A stretch of DNA of 64,000 nucleotides from Odontocerum albicorne (taxonomy: Eukaryota > Arthropoda > Insecta > Trichoptera > Odontoceridae): contig OX463842.1 of NCBI GenBank assembly GCA_949825065.1, positions 50,447,011 through 50,511,010 of the forward strand, written 5' to 3'. The translations under genes were made by a program, and so were the position numbers. The notes beneath the pieces were generated by a model. The model ran no database searches and was not told where the DNA came from. It saw nothing but the letters and a program-made list of their open reading frames with translations. Every line of letters starts with the position of its first letter. Positions within the stretch are counted from its first letter, which is position 1. Shown here piece after piece: positions 47,290-59,300 of the stretch.

Positions 47290-48700
47290 GTCCCGTCAGC
47301 AGCCATAATCGGTTCTTTCCCTGGCTTTCCCTTCCATCTTCAGCAGAAACGGACAGTCTCGACTGTTTGCCCTATGCTTTGTGTCCCCCTGCTCAAGCCG
47401 CGCTCTCCGGTCCTGCAGCAATTGTAACATTTCTTGGAATCCTCCTTCTCCTTCAGAGTGCACTCCGAGAAACGGTGATCCCCAGCGCAATGCATGCATC
47501 TCTGCTTCTCCGCGCACCGAGATGTCATGTGCCCGAAACGAAGGCATTGAAAACATTGCAGCAAGGGTGAATAATCCTCTACGTGGATCCTGGAGAAGCC
47601 GAGATTGACTCGACCCTTGCTAAGCAGCGCCGACCTCAACTGTAGCGACACCGACGCAACTATATTCTTTAGGGTGTTATTCCTATTTGGCAGGGTTCTA
47701 ATGATCTTTAGGTGTTCCTGGATCTGACCACCTCCCAAGGTCTCGAACACCTCGTCATTCTGCAGCACGAGTTCCTCCATCAAGTCTTGCTCCGTTTCTG
47801 TCTTGCTATTGCCCTTATAGATGACGAGTGGTCTCCTCCTCCTGCCATCGGTCGCGGCAAGATCTTTGACAGAATTTATAGCACCCTTGAGTTTTGTCAG
47901 GTGTCTCTCTTCCGGGCAAGTTATCACAACCCGGTTTTGTGAAATGGTGGACATACCGGTGATCCCTATTTTGAGTTCTTTGGGCTTCACAGTAGAGAGG
48001 AGACGTTTCTTAATGTTCTCAGATGTATCCCTCTTGTTGCTGCTCATCACAACCACCGCGAACTTCCGCTCCGGACCGTGTCCCGACGGAATAGTAACCC
48101 CTTTTGGTGCGCATCCTCCGATGAGAGCTCCCGAATAGGATGCGGGACCCGAAGCGAGACCCGAACCACTGGCCAATCCCGAATAAGCGACAGCTGGTCT
48201 GAGCTGTTCCCTGTAAGTCTTGTTTTCTTCCCTAAGAAGGGCCACCTCACCCCTAATGTCATCCATTTTCTCGCTTAAGAGTTTTATGGCACGCTCGCCC
48301 CGGCTCAAGCTGCTAGGCGGAGTCGATAAGGACCTGATCTCGTCTCCCGCGACCCCAGTGCTCACATCTCTAGCCTTCGCCAGACTGTTGATGATGCTCA
48401 TCAACTCCTCTACCGAGGTTACAATCCATCGATTTAGTTTTTTTTGCGATATAGTCTCAGAACTCTTCCACTTTGCTCCGGAGACTTATCCGGTCTACCT
48501 CCCCTACGCCATCCCCCTTTTCCTCCATATCCAGGCCCCTGTTTGCCCATGGAAGCCTCTGTTTGCCTCTGCTTCGCCTCTGTTTCTGCGGGGACCAAGT
48601 TGTCCCTAATGAACACATGCTGGTTCCAAACTTAGGGGTCCCAATCTGCCATGGCATGTTGCGATCGCCAGCAAACGGTCGCTTGGGAAGGACTCCGCTA
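47290..48700 (-). pseudogene. LINE ORF1 (Gag-like, CCHC zinc knuckles)
   Basis: The main open stretch is 48404-47340 on the minus strand (354 codons). It has a coiled-coil-like segment (KLLSEKMDDIRGEVALLREE), then CFQCLRFGHMTSRC and CMHCAGDHRFSEC, two CCHC knuckles, and a broken third (CYNCC). This is ORF1 of R1/jockey-type non-LTR elements, an RNA-binding protein of the retrotransposition particle. More N-terminal sequence (48657-48457) is in another frame, so a frameshift is present. GC content is higher than the surroundings, suggesting a fairly recent copy. No ORF2 adjoins it. Confidence 0.85.
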
Positions 48701-48739
48701 GCCGCTCCACTCGTTGAGATCTCCTCAACAACAAGTTAA

Positions 48740-50040
48740 ATTTCAAACTGTTCTTTTCCTTGAAGGTTGCAACTGGTCATGGTCCAACTACAGGCGGATC
48801 TACTGGTTTAATTAATACATTTGATACTATTTTAATTTTTGGTTCCTTGGCGTTAGATAATATGTCTGAACTTGGAACAGATTTGCCAGCTGGAACAATA
48901 ATTTTCTTATTTGTTTTTCTCTTGATCGGGTTTGGTGACCTGTTTTCCTTTAGGTAATTGAGTAGCACTTGATAATTGTTTACCTTATCATTGTACTCAG
49001 GCCTTTTTTTATAAATTGTTTAGGGATCGTAAGGACATATTCCTGTTCCTCTGAACCCACTAATGATGTTTTTATTCTTATCTTTTCTTAAATTTGCATC
49101 CTCAACCAGCTGTTTCAACAATAAAGGGAAATGGCTTTTGTTCAGAGAAGCCTGTTTCGGATATTCGATTTTGTATTTGAGTAAAATTTTCCTCCACGAT
49201 TTTTTCAGTGGACCGAAAAAGGCCACATCGAGTAGCTGCGTTAAATGAGTTAATGATGGAGGCAGAAAAAACCTTATATTGTGCAGCTCACATAGTTCTA
49301 CGACTTTGATATTGATGTGGCTTGAAAGGTTGTCACCAATAATCACCTTTCAACCCTCTAGACTGCGTGCCCAAGGTATTATTATAGTTTTAAACCAATC
49401 CAAGAATGTTATGGAGTCAAACCAACCCCTTTTCATTCTGACTAATAGACTACATACGGCGGTAAAATGTCACCATTGGCCGTTCCAGCAAACATTATTG
49501 AAATGCAGCCTTTCGTATAATACAATATTCTTTCTGAGTATTTGACCCCACGCCTAAAAATGCACTTTGCAGCTCCAGGGTCATCGCTGAGATTCGTTTC
49601 GTCATAATTTTTTAAATGACTTGGTGGCACACTTTCAATTGACACTTTTAAATTTTCAAAAAATTGCTTAAAATCCTCGAGTGACTTCCACCCGCGCTTT
49701 TTTAATGCTTTGTGTAGACCTTACTGATAATTCATATTCAAAGAGAATCCAAATTCTTAAGAGGCTTTTAGAACTTAAATACATTTAGAGTATTCCTCCT
49801 CCGTGAGTCTATGCGGTAGACCAGGTTTATCGGTATGCAGATTTTTTGATTATTTTTTCAATTATCTTCCGAGGAATTCCAAACAAATTTCTCCACATCA
49901 TAGGAACTTAAGGTTTTTTTCAACCAAATCGACCGCCAGGAAGTGTTTTCTGTGAATAGTTTTTGTAAGGCCTTGCTCCAATTTTCCTTTTGTTCCGTTT
50001 CTGACCTTTGTTAGGAGGAATTTCGAATTAACCTAAAACA
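48740..50040 (-). pseudogene. pogo-type DDE transposase remnant
   Basis: Minus strand, N to C: SLEDFKQFFENLKVSIESVP, HLKNYDETNLSDDPGA (first Asp), GCISIMFAGTANGDILPPYV, a frameshift and an in-frame TGA, then VIIGDNLSSHINIKVVELCE (second Asp), THLTQLLDVAFFGPLKKSW (third Asp), GFRGTGICPYDP. These three Asp segments mark the pogo/Jerky DDE domain. The DNA-binding N-terminus is not visible and stops disrupt the frame. Confidence 0.85.
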
Positions 50041-50124
50041 ATTAAAATAAGTGGATAATTTTTTTGTTCGTTCATATTAACTACCTACCTACTATAAACA
50101 TGATAGTGACAACCCTAACAACAC

Positions 50125-50160
50125 GTAAAGTTGCCACACTTGATGCTGTGGCAACTTTAC
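50125..50160. repeat. 13-bp inverted repeat hairpin
   Basis: GTAAAGTTGCCAC, 10-base loop, GTGGCAACTTTAC. It may be part of the pogo element end or a structural accident. Confidence 0.75.
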
Positions 50161-50385
50161 CAAAACCTAAACGATTATCTCCAAAAACAGTTAAAGAAGT
50201 CTTTCCAATTACATTTTTATTTTCATAAGAATATATTACATATTAAGTTTACTCACCTCAATTCTGTAGTTATCGAGATATGGAGGAAATTTGGACAGAC
50301 TTTTCAAAACGGCCACTCGCAATACGTTACAAAAACAACATATTGACAACTGTAGCAGTGTCGCTAACGAAAACTTTTCCAAGGG

Positions 50386-50585
50386 TTCTCTCTCTCTCCT
50401 TGAATAATGGCCGTGAACTCCTTTATATGAAGGAGTATACGCCAGTGTCCAGTGATGGCATAGGGCTGCCTAATGAGTAATATTGAATACCATAGAGAAA
50501 TAAAGTTACTCTCTCTCTCTCTTTGAATAATGGCCGTGAACTCCATATATGAAGGCGTATACATGGCCAGTGTCAAGTAATGAAT
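50386..50585. repeat. Direct repeat pair around CT microsatellite
   Basis: CTCTCTCTCTCCTTGAATAA, TGGCCGTGAACTCC recurs at about 50511 after ~125 bp, with AGGAGTATACGCCAGTGTC matching AGGCGTATACATGGCCAGTG. Confidence 0.85.
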
Positions 50586-51234
50586 GAAGTTTCTACTACT
50601 AATGCAATTTTCTTAATATAAGTTTTTCTAACACTTGATAGAGGTGGATAAAGCTGCCAATGGTAGGTTAAGTGGCCATAGTTTACGGTACATGGTTCTA
50701 GTCCAAATAACAATAGATTTCTAATATCATCTTTATTTTTTTACATAATTCAATAAAAACACGAGAAGAATTCCTAAAAAAATTTAAATAAAATATCTTA
50801 TACAGCATGAAAAACCAAAAAAATATATAAATCAAGCCAAGTCACCAAACTATTACTTTAAAAAATAATTTAAACAGCTTCTTTGGAAGCTGTACACGTA
50901 GCCTAGTAATTTAAAAAAGTTTTCATTCCGTCTGATAAATAGATTTTGCTATTTGTTTACTGAAGCGAAATTAATTACAAATAGATATTTTTATAGCTCG
51001 GAATACTACGTTGAAAAATGTTAGTTATTCGAAGAAAATAGCACAACGCAGAGTTCAAATGAATTCCCCTACGACCATGCATAGATGGGAAGGAGACGAA
51101 AGATGAATGTCGCGATAGGAAAGTTTGATCCTCTGGTCTCTCTACCTAACCCGACAGGGACACGGGTATGTATATATTATTAGTTGGAAGAAATTGTTAC
51201 ATGAAAAGAAAATCGCAAGGTTGCATTTTACATC
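50586..51234. other. Intergenic, nothing recognised
   Basis: AT-rich. A GC-rich patch at 51060-51170 (CGACCATGCATAGATGGGAA) is of unknown origin. Confidence 0.4.
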
Positions 51235-52620
51235 AAGGACAATGTAACCAACTACAGACCAAGTACGATGTAACCAAGTTCTAAGGACGATGTAACCAAC
51301 TACAGACCTATCGCCATACTTTCTTCATTAGCTAAGCTCCTAGAAATGTTTATGGATCGCACACTAAGGTCGTTAGTGGACCCATATATAATTGATAAGC
51401 AGCATGGCTTCAGAAGAGGCAGATCTACTGAATCCAATCTGATGGTCTTCACCGACTATGTTTCAAGGGCTGTAGATAGTGGCAATCAGATTGATTGTTC
51501 GTATCATGACTTTGCAAAAGCCTTTGATCGCGTCAATCACAAAAACATATTAGAAAAAATGAGTGAACTTGGGTTCCCAGGTAACTTACTAAGGTTGCTG
51601 TCAGATTATCTTACAGATAGAAAACAATTTGTTTCACATGGAATCTACAACTCCGATTACTTCACTGCCTACTCAGGTATTCCGCAGGGGTCTAATCTTG
51701 GACCCACCTTATTTCTTATTTTTATTAATAGGTAGAGTTATAAAAATATCCACTTTCTTCTATTTGCTGATGACCTCAAAATTTTTAAAAAAATCGTTCT
51801 TATACCGACTGCTTAGACCTACAGTCAGATCTCAACAACGTTTGTGAGTGGAGCCATAATAATAAATTATATTTCAATGCATCAAAGTGCAAAATTATGT
51901 CGTATCATCGCTCACACGTCTTGAAATTCCATAGATATACACTAGAATCTATACCCCGTACATATAATATTAAAGATCTGGGTGTCTTGTTCCACAGCAA
52001 TCTCGCGTTTGGTCCTCACATAGAAGTTATGTGCAACTTAGCTTATAAAACTCTAGGATTTGTTATAAGAATCTCTAAGTCGTTTAAAAACCAATTGGTG
52101 TTCAAAACGTTGTTAAATTCATTGATCCGTAGCAAACTAGAAAGCAATGCTTGCATTTGCAGCCCGGTGGGGGCGCAGAACTCGCTCATGGTGGAGAAAG
52201 TACAAAAAAATATCTACGATATCTCTACATGAGTGAGTTTGGTGTCTATCCGTGGCTTTATCCTACTCAGTGTCTGCTGGGCATGCTCGGGTATAACTCC
52301 TTGAGCGTAAGAAGAGATCTGCGTCTCCTGGTATACGTTGTCAAACTCGTTCGAGGAGTTGTGAGCTGTCCAGCATTACTACAAAGATTAGCGTTAAATG
52401 TTCCTAACAATTACACTAGACTGCGCCGGCAAGAACTGTTCTCAATAACATACGCAAGAACGGGTCCTCCAGCCGCTATGCCTGTTGGAAGGGCCTTAAC
52501 TCTTCTGAACGGGACTGCTTCGGATATTGACCTATTTCATATCACATTACCAAAAGCAAAAGTAAGTTTTCTTCTTAGATTAAGCGCGTTAGAAAGCACT
52601 CATCAACATACTTAAGTAAC
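51235..52620 (+). pseudogene. LINE reverse transcriptase (jockey/CR1-type), 5'-truncated
   Basis: Encodes NYRPIAILSSLAKLLEMFMD, HGFRRGRSTESNLMVFTDYV, FAKAFDRVNHKNILEKM (first catalytic Asp segment), GIPQGSNLGPTLFLIFIN, then after a frameshift ADDLKIFKK (catalytic box), DLNNVCEWSHNNKLYFNASK and a C-terminal domain ending near 52615. A stop at 51733 and frameshifts near 51760, 51820 and 52230 break it. The endonuclease and ORF1 are missing. It lies 740 bp before the THAP gene start. Confidence 0.88.
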
Positions 52621-53260
52621 TGAATATATATATGCAACATATGTTTGTGTGTATATACTCGTTTGTATACATATGCATTATTTTTTATAATTTAAAAAAA
52701 AAAATTCTATGTAATTATTCTTCTTTTTTGTCTTGTATTTTTCAAAGTAATTTGGCTAAGCCTGTTTTGAAAAAATAAATAAAAATCACAGAATCATAAT
52801 AGAATACAAAACGGTAGAACCCTGTACATGTATGACATAAATTACTTGAAAAATATTGGGCTCTAATAAAATATTTGTTTATTAAAAAAATAATAGTACC
52901 ACATAATAAACCTATATTTTTGCATAATTGTTTTTTGATAATAGAGCTTGCTCGAGATATTTTATTTTTACCACTAGCAAGTTATGATTCAGAGCCATAG
53001 ACATTAATTCTTATGAAATGTCACTGTCAGATTTTCAGCTAGGCCACATTTATTTATTATGAATTTTTCGCACGATTTTAACATTTTATTAAAATTATTT
53101 TGGAAACAATAAATATTTTATTATTCATTGTTCTGTTTTCTTAATGCGTCATTGAATTAATCAACTACAATTTTTTAATGCATTTTATTTAAAAAATGTT
53201 TATAATTCAATATGATTTAATATGAAAAGTTATTTTTCGAGATATGTGATGAGGCGTTTG
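52621..53260. other. Intergenic / presumed THAP gene upstream region
   Basis: AT-rich; no repeat recognised. Any promoter elements of the THAP gene should lie here. Confidence 0.4.
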
Positions 53261-53266
53261 TATTGT

Positions 53267-53272
53267 TCAGTT
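53267..53272 (+). promoter_or_regulatory. Possible initiator (TCAGTT) of the THAP gene
   Basis: TCAGTT fits the arthropod initiator TCAKTY and is 94 bp before the proposed ATG at 53361. No TATA box is evident at -30. A six-base match is weak alone. Confidence 0.3.
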
Positions 53273-53360
53273 ATTATTGTAGATATGTGTACGTATTTAT
53301 TTATTGTGTAAAACGATAAACATTTAAGAAAAAAAATTGTTTAAGTCAATTGAACGAAAG

Positions 53361-53363
53361 ATG
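53361..53363 (+). CDS. THAP gene exon 1, start codon only (proposed)
   Basis: GAACGAAAG ATG|GTAAGT: an ATG in good context followed at once by a consensus donor. Joined to 55143 it gives M-EKSKNATFCAAAGC, placing the first THAP Cys at residue 10. Exon 2 has a TAG at its acceptor in this frame, so an upstream exon is needed. An alternative is another 5' exon that I did not recognise. Confidence 0.6.
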
Positions 53364-56300
53364 GTAAGTTTAATTAACCTCTCCGAAGGTATTGTTCTTA
53401 ATATGTGAATATAATTTTTTATTTATTGAAAGCTTTTCGAATAAAAATCATTTTTGTTGCTATGTAATATCCAAAAGGTTTATTTAATTTTTTTCTCACT
53501 AATTTAGTATAGCTGTTATGAACCATCAACTTGGTGGATCAGGCAGCCTCTTTGCGTATGTTTGTGGAAAAATGTAGGGCGAAAAGTATTTTTTTTTTGT
53601 GTATTTGTGAACTTATAAAAGCATGATAAGGGACAAGCTACGGAAAATATTGAATGAATATGTATTGTGTTGAGAAGCATATTCTGCGATGATAATCTAA
53701 ACTTGAAACTTCGACAACGGTTAGTCAAATGCTATGTTTGGTTAGTGTCATTATATGGAGTGGAATCATGGACCCTCAAAGTTGGTGGTATGAACCGACT
53801 GGAAGCATTTGAAATGTGGATGCACCGGAGAATGCTACGGATACCCTGGACGGATATGGTCAGCAACACAAGGGTTCTTCAAAGAACCAAAGTTGATAGA
53901 GAGTTGCTGACTAATATTAAAATCCGAAAGGTATCCTATTTGGGTCATATACTTAGAGGAGCAAAGTACAAATTACTGCACCTGATCATCCAAGGCAAAA
54001 TAGAGGGTCGAAGAGGTGTTGACAGGAGGCAAATCTCCTGGCTCCGCAATATACGTGATTGGACTGGTATAAGGAGCATTGGGGATCTTTTTCGGGCTGC
54101 CGGGGACAAAGATATCTAATCAGGTGATATTCAACTTTGGGGGGACCTGACATGACACTAAGAAGAAGAAGAATTGATTGTATTGCAAGTTTATTGCCAT
54201 ATGACAATATCTTCCAACCAACCAGAAAGATGTTAAAGAGGCCTTATGTGAAAACTAGACTAGAATCCTATTTTTAAAAAATTGGGTTCCAATGGAAATC
54301 GAACCCATTACCTTCGGGCTGAGAGACAAATGTCTTACCAACTAGGCCACAAAAAAGGAATATGGTGTTGAATGTAAACTAATATGCAGTATTGCGTCAC
54401 TATACGCCAAAAGTAGAGCATGTAAAGGGTCTTTCAAATTGAGCAGTTTTTTTTCTTGAATAAAACACACAATTTGCTTTGATTTCAAAAAACTTTTTAT
54501 TGGTCATTGAAGTATAGTGTATGACATTTAAACACAAAAAACAATATCTGCCAAATGTCCACCTCTTGCAGCTCCACAGATGTCCACTCTTTTGTCAAAA
54601 TTTTCAATGACATTTTGGCATAATTGCTGTTCTAACTCACCAATAACGCAAATAATTTCGTCCTTCAGCTCAGGAATTGATTGGGAGTCATTCTTATAGA
54701 CCTGGCTTTTCATGTAACTGCAGAGAAAATAGTCCAACGGTGTTAGATCATATGATCATGGTGGCCAATTAACATCACTGTTTCCGGAGATTACAATACT
54801 TAAAATAATTCTCAATTTGAATGCGTTGTATTGTATATGACTCCATTTTTATAAATGTCATACATTACACTACTTCTCAAATGTCACAAGACCCAGGCAA
54901 GTTTGCAACGCCATCTGTGTTTTATCCAAGAATTCAAGAAACCGCTCAATTTTAAAAACCCTTTATTAGAGTGAATGGTACTTTGATAATATGTTTGTAT
55001 GTGTATTATTATTCCGTTTACTTTTTTTTTATTTATCGTTTTGGGTTAACGAGCATTCTCAAATATAAATAATTTTTTTTAGTTAGAATTGTAACTGTTG
55101 GGTCTCAATTAAATCTTAATAAACTTAATTTAATGTTTTTAGGAGAAATCGAAAAATGCAACTTTTTGTGCTGCGGCAGGGTGCTATAGCACTGAGGAAA
55201 GTTCATCCCCAGAAATATGTTTCTTTCCTTTTCCGTTTGATCCAGACAGGTAAATGTTTTGTTAAATTGAGTAGGTCCTTTACATTACCTGTTTTTATTT
55301 GTCTTAGTTTTCTTAAACTCATGCAAATATACAAATAAAAAGGAATTATATTTTTATTATACTTAAGAAACATGGTCTATGGTCCCTGTGACGTTTCACA
55401 AATTTCCCCCAATACATCATTGTAACGACGTTCAGTAATTTGAATTATTTTATCAACTTTAATATAAGCCTCGATTCTAATAAATAGCAAGTTATTTAGG
55501 TAAACACATTGCATAAAACTAACAATAATGACAAATTAATACATCTTGTTACAAATTAGCAAAAATATGTCAGTTTGTTAAAATCAAATAACATAATATT
55601 TGGCGACGTTCATCAAAGGTCACTACGTTAGTGTGCATTGGCTGGATGGGGTATACAATAATTGGATTTTTGATTTTTTTATACATAAAATTAAATGTTC
55701 GTAATAAGTATTAATTCATAGTGGATCTTGGCCTATTTAAAGATAGATACAAATCATATAATATATTAGAAAGTCAGTATAATTAAAATTGGGAATTAAA
55801 ACGTCAGTTTAGAGAATAACATTTTTCGATTTATAAAAAAACTGTTCGATTTGTAAAATAAAACAATTTTACCTCATCTCTTTGAGACATGACATTTCAA
55901 ACGTCACAGGGACCATGCCACATTTTCTTGATTATACTACACTATGTACCCTGCACTTCTGACTTGTATATTTGCTTAGTCGTTCTCTCATAATTCATTC
56001 TGTCCACGTGTCCAAACCTTCTTAAAGCTCCTTTCCTCACCTTAAAACATTTATTTTATCTATGTATTCATTTCTGCTGTCCACATTCTGCCTTCTTTCA
56101 AACATTGATACTCTACAAATTTTCCTTAGTGCACGCTTTATAACGTATAACATCTTTATAACATTTTTCTTACTCCTTATCCTTCTGCCATGTCCAAGTT
56201 TCACTTCCATACATCAAGGTGGGCATCAATACACTATTATGTATAATCATTTTGGTTACTGTTGATATTCCGCGGTTGTTGTATAACATTAAGTGCTTCG

Positions 56301-59300
56301 TTTGCTTGTTCCCTGTTGCTACTCTTCTTTCAATGTCCCTTTCAACTTGTATATCACACGTAAATATACTGCTAAGATAACAGAACTCATCAACCTGCTC
56401 TAGTTTTTCTTAGTTAACACATACATTGATTTCGCTACATTCATTTTCAAACTTTTTACTAGACATTTCTCATATACTTGTCACATTCATTTTCAGCATT
56501 TATTATTAAATGTGTATTATAAAAAATTATTTATTTTTTACAGATGTGCACAGTGGCTTCTGATGTGCAATAGAAAAGATTTGGCATCCATTTCAGCAGA
56601 TGTATTAAATAAAAATTACAAATTGTGTTCAAAACATTTTGCTCCTAGTCATTTTGTGAAGAATCATAAAACACTGCTTAAAATTAGTGCGATTCCAACG
56701 CTGAACATCCAAATAGAGGAGTCACATCAAAATGAAAGAACAATAATGTCCGATTGCACTAATAACTATTCTATTTTACTACCCCAAAACATTAATTATT
56801 CAAATAGTATTCTCAATGAGTCTTTTTTATCGGATAATCATGATTTTTATTCCAAGAAAACAGACACAGTGAAACCACAAACAGATGTAGTTCTCAATAT
56901 TTGCCGATTGTGCTCTGAAAGTAATTCGGATAGCCACAACATGTTAAGTATATTCGACAATGAGAGTATTTCAGAACATATAAATATGTGTTTACCTATT
57001 CAAGTTATGCCGACAGATTCTTTGCCTAAAAACATTTGCTTCAATTGTCATACGAGATTAGAGAAACATTTTAAATTCCATCAGACTGTCATCCAGTCGG
57101 ATACTGTTTTAAAAGATATGTTTGAAAATATTTGTGAAGATTCAATTACTAATGAAAACTGCTTGAATCAACCGATTAGTGAAAAACTATGCGATGAAAA
57201 TACTTCAAATATATTTCATAATGATCATATATATGCTGAGGTTTTATCAGAGGGGAATGTTGCACTGAATGGTAGATTAATTACACTTATTACTGACAGT
57301 GACAAGGGAATCAACGCAAGTAATAATTTAATAGAAAATATAAGCATTTTTTCTGATGACATTAGTGAAAATGTCATTGTTGAATCTGTAGAACAAGCTA
57401 ATGACGATTATTTGTGTAAAGATGATGGAAAACAAGACATAGAGGTAGTAAATATAATTAATTACGAAGAGAATTGTTCAGATCCCGCCAATATAGAAGA
57501 GAATTGTTCCGATTCTCTCAATGTTACAGCAGTCTACATGTGCAACTTGTGCAACCAATTCGCTCAAACTTTAGAACAATTGTGCACTCACTCAGTATTG
57601 GATCATGCAACTGAAAAAGCAACTTATCCTTGTGTTCTTTGTGAATCTTTGGTATTCACAACAAAGGATGAATTATTTATTCATATGAATTTGCATAAGT
57701 ATCAAGTGAGTACTGAAAAAAAAAATTGCTTTATAATTTCATTTAATTTCTGTTTTGCACTTCTTAACCTTTTCCGGTCCACAAAAAAAATAAAAATGTT
57801 CCATCAGGTCCACAAAAGATTTACAGAATTACAGGGTAAAACAATACATCCAGGTTGTTTTTATTAAAACTATATTTATGTTCACAAAGTTGTTTTTAAT
57901 AAAACTGTAATTATGTTCACAAGAAAAAAATGTCGAATGACATTCGACATAGGACTCACTGGAATAAAGTCGATGTCGAATGACATTCGACATAGGACCG
58001 GAAAGGGTTAATATAGGAAGAAACAATACAGTAGATATTTCGCATTAAAATCTTTTTAGAGTTTGAAATTGATTCAGTCACACATCTTCCTTCTTCTTCA
58101 GTTCCAACCCTGGGGATTGGTCAGCAGCAAAGCCTTGAATCTCCTCCTCCACTCCGCTCGGTCTTCAGTGATCCTTTTGAGCTCTGTATAGGAGATGTAG
58201 TCCATATTGTGGCATATTTGCTCCAGATATTCTCGGCGAGGACACCCTCTGCCAATCGATCCCTCAATCATTCCCTCCAATATATTGTGCAGGAGATTTT
58301 CACGTTGCAGCATATGAACCACCTATTCTGCACGCCTTTCCGATATGGTATTTGACAGGTGCCTGGTTCTTCGATCCTGCTGAGAACCTCGTCATTTGTA
58401 ATGTGGTCTTTCCAGGAAATCCTTAGGATTCGTCTATAGGTCCACATCTCGAAGGCCTCCAATCTTTTTCGATCTCTTTCGCTTATCCACCATGTCTCGC
58501 AACCATACATCAAAATACTCCACTCATGTTTTGACCAATTGCTTGCGGAGCTTTAGGTCCATGTTGTTGGATTCGAAAATCTTTGATTTCTTATTAAAGG
58601 CGAGTTTTGCTTGGTGGATGCGACTGTCAACCTCTCTTTTTGTACGGCCATTCCATGTGATTTTGCTTCCAAGATAGACAATCTCTTTTCCGTTCTTAAG
58701 TGCAGCTCCTGACATTACTATGTTCATTTGGTGTTCGTCTCTGCCCACGGTTATCACTTTTGTTTTGTCCTTGTTTATTTTCATGTTGAACATGAGTGTG
58801 TAAAATTGAATACAAATTTCAACATTCAAAATGCAGGTGATAATAATAGTAATAAAAGGACAATTTATATAATGCTTTTTAGAGAGTAGACTCTCCTCAA
58901 GGGCGTTCTATTCGAGATACTGAAAATTTGATATTCAAAGATTGCGTGTTTGTTGAAAATATTTTTTACTTAAACACTCCATATTGTTTATTTTATTTAT
59001 GTTAATTTTTTACTAGTTATTAAGTGGCAACATTATGCACAGAAATTGTTAATTAGCTAACCCAAAAACTTAACATTTCTAATTGAAAAAAAAAATTTTG
59101 CTGTTTAATTATTGTATTATTATGATTATTGAATATTAATTGAATTAATTTTTATTTTACAGCTATCAGAAAATTTGTATGCTGATAGGATAATTATTCA
59201 GATTGAAAATGACAGCAACACAGAAATGAATTCTTTTGAAACATTTCAGAATGAAAATTCTATAGTGGAACCTTTTGAACCCATCGAAGATCAAACAATT

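Noticed and set aside
47250..47570. Plus-strand frames such as MLIELYDPRLLYSCPVSSHN and others across 47250-48740
   Set aside because: Shadows of the GC-rich LINE ORF1 on the minus strand, which carries the zinc knuckles.
55156..55338. 60-codon frame beginning MQLFVLRQGAIALRKVHPQK
   Set aside because: Wrong phase over THAP exon 2; the correct frame gives the C-x4-C THAP motif and joins 56544.
57706..57867. Extension of the exon 3 open frame past 57705
   Set aside because: A GTGAGT donor sits at 57706 and the extension enters a TTAA MITE; splicing to 59163 keeps phase and restores zinc fingers.
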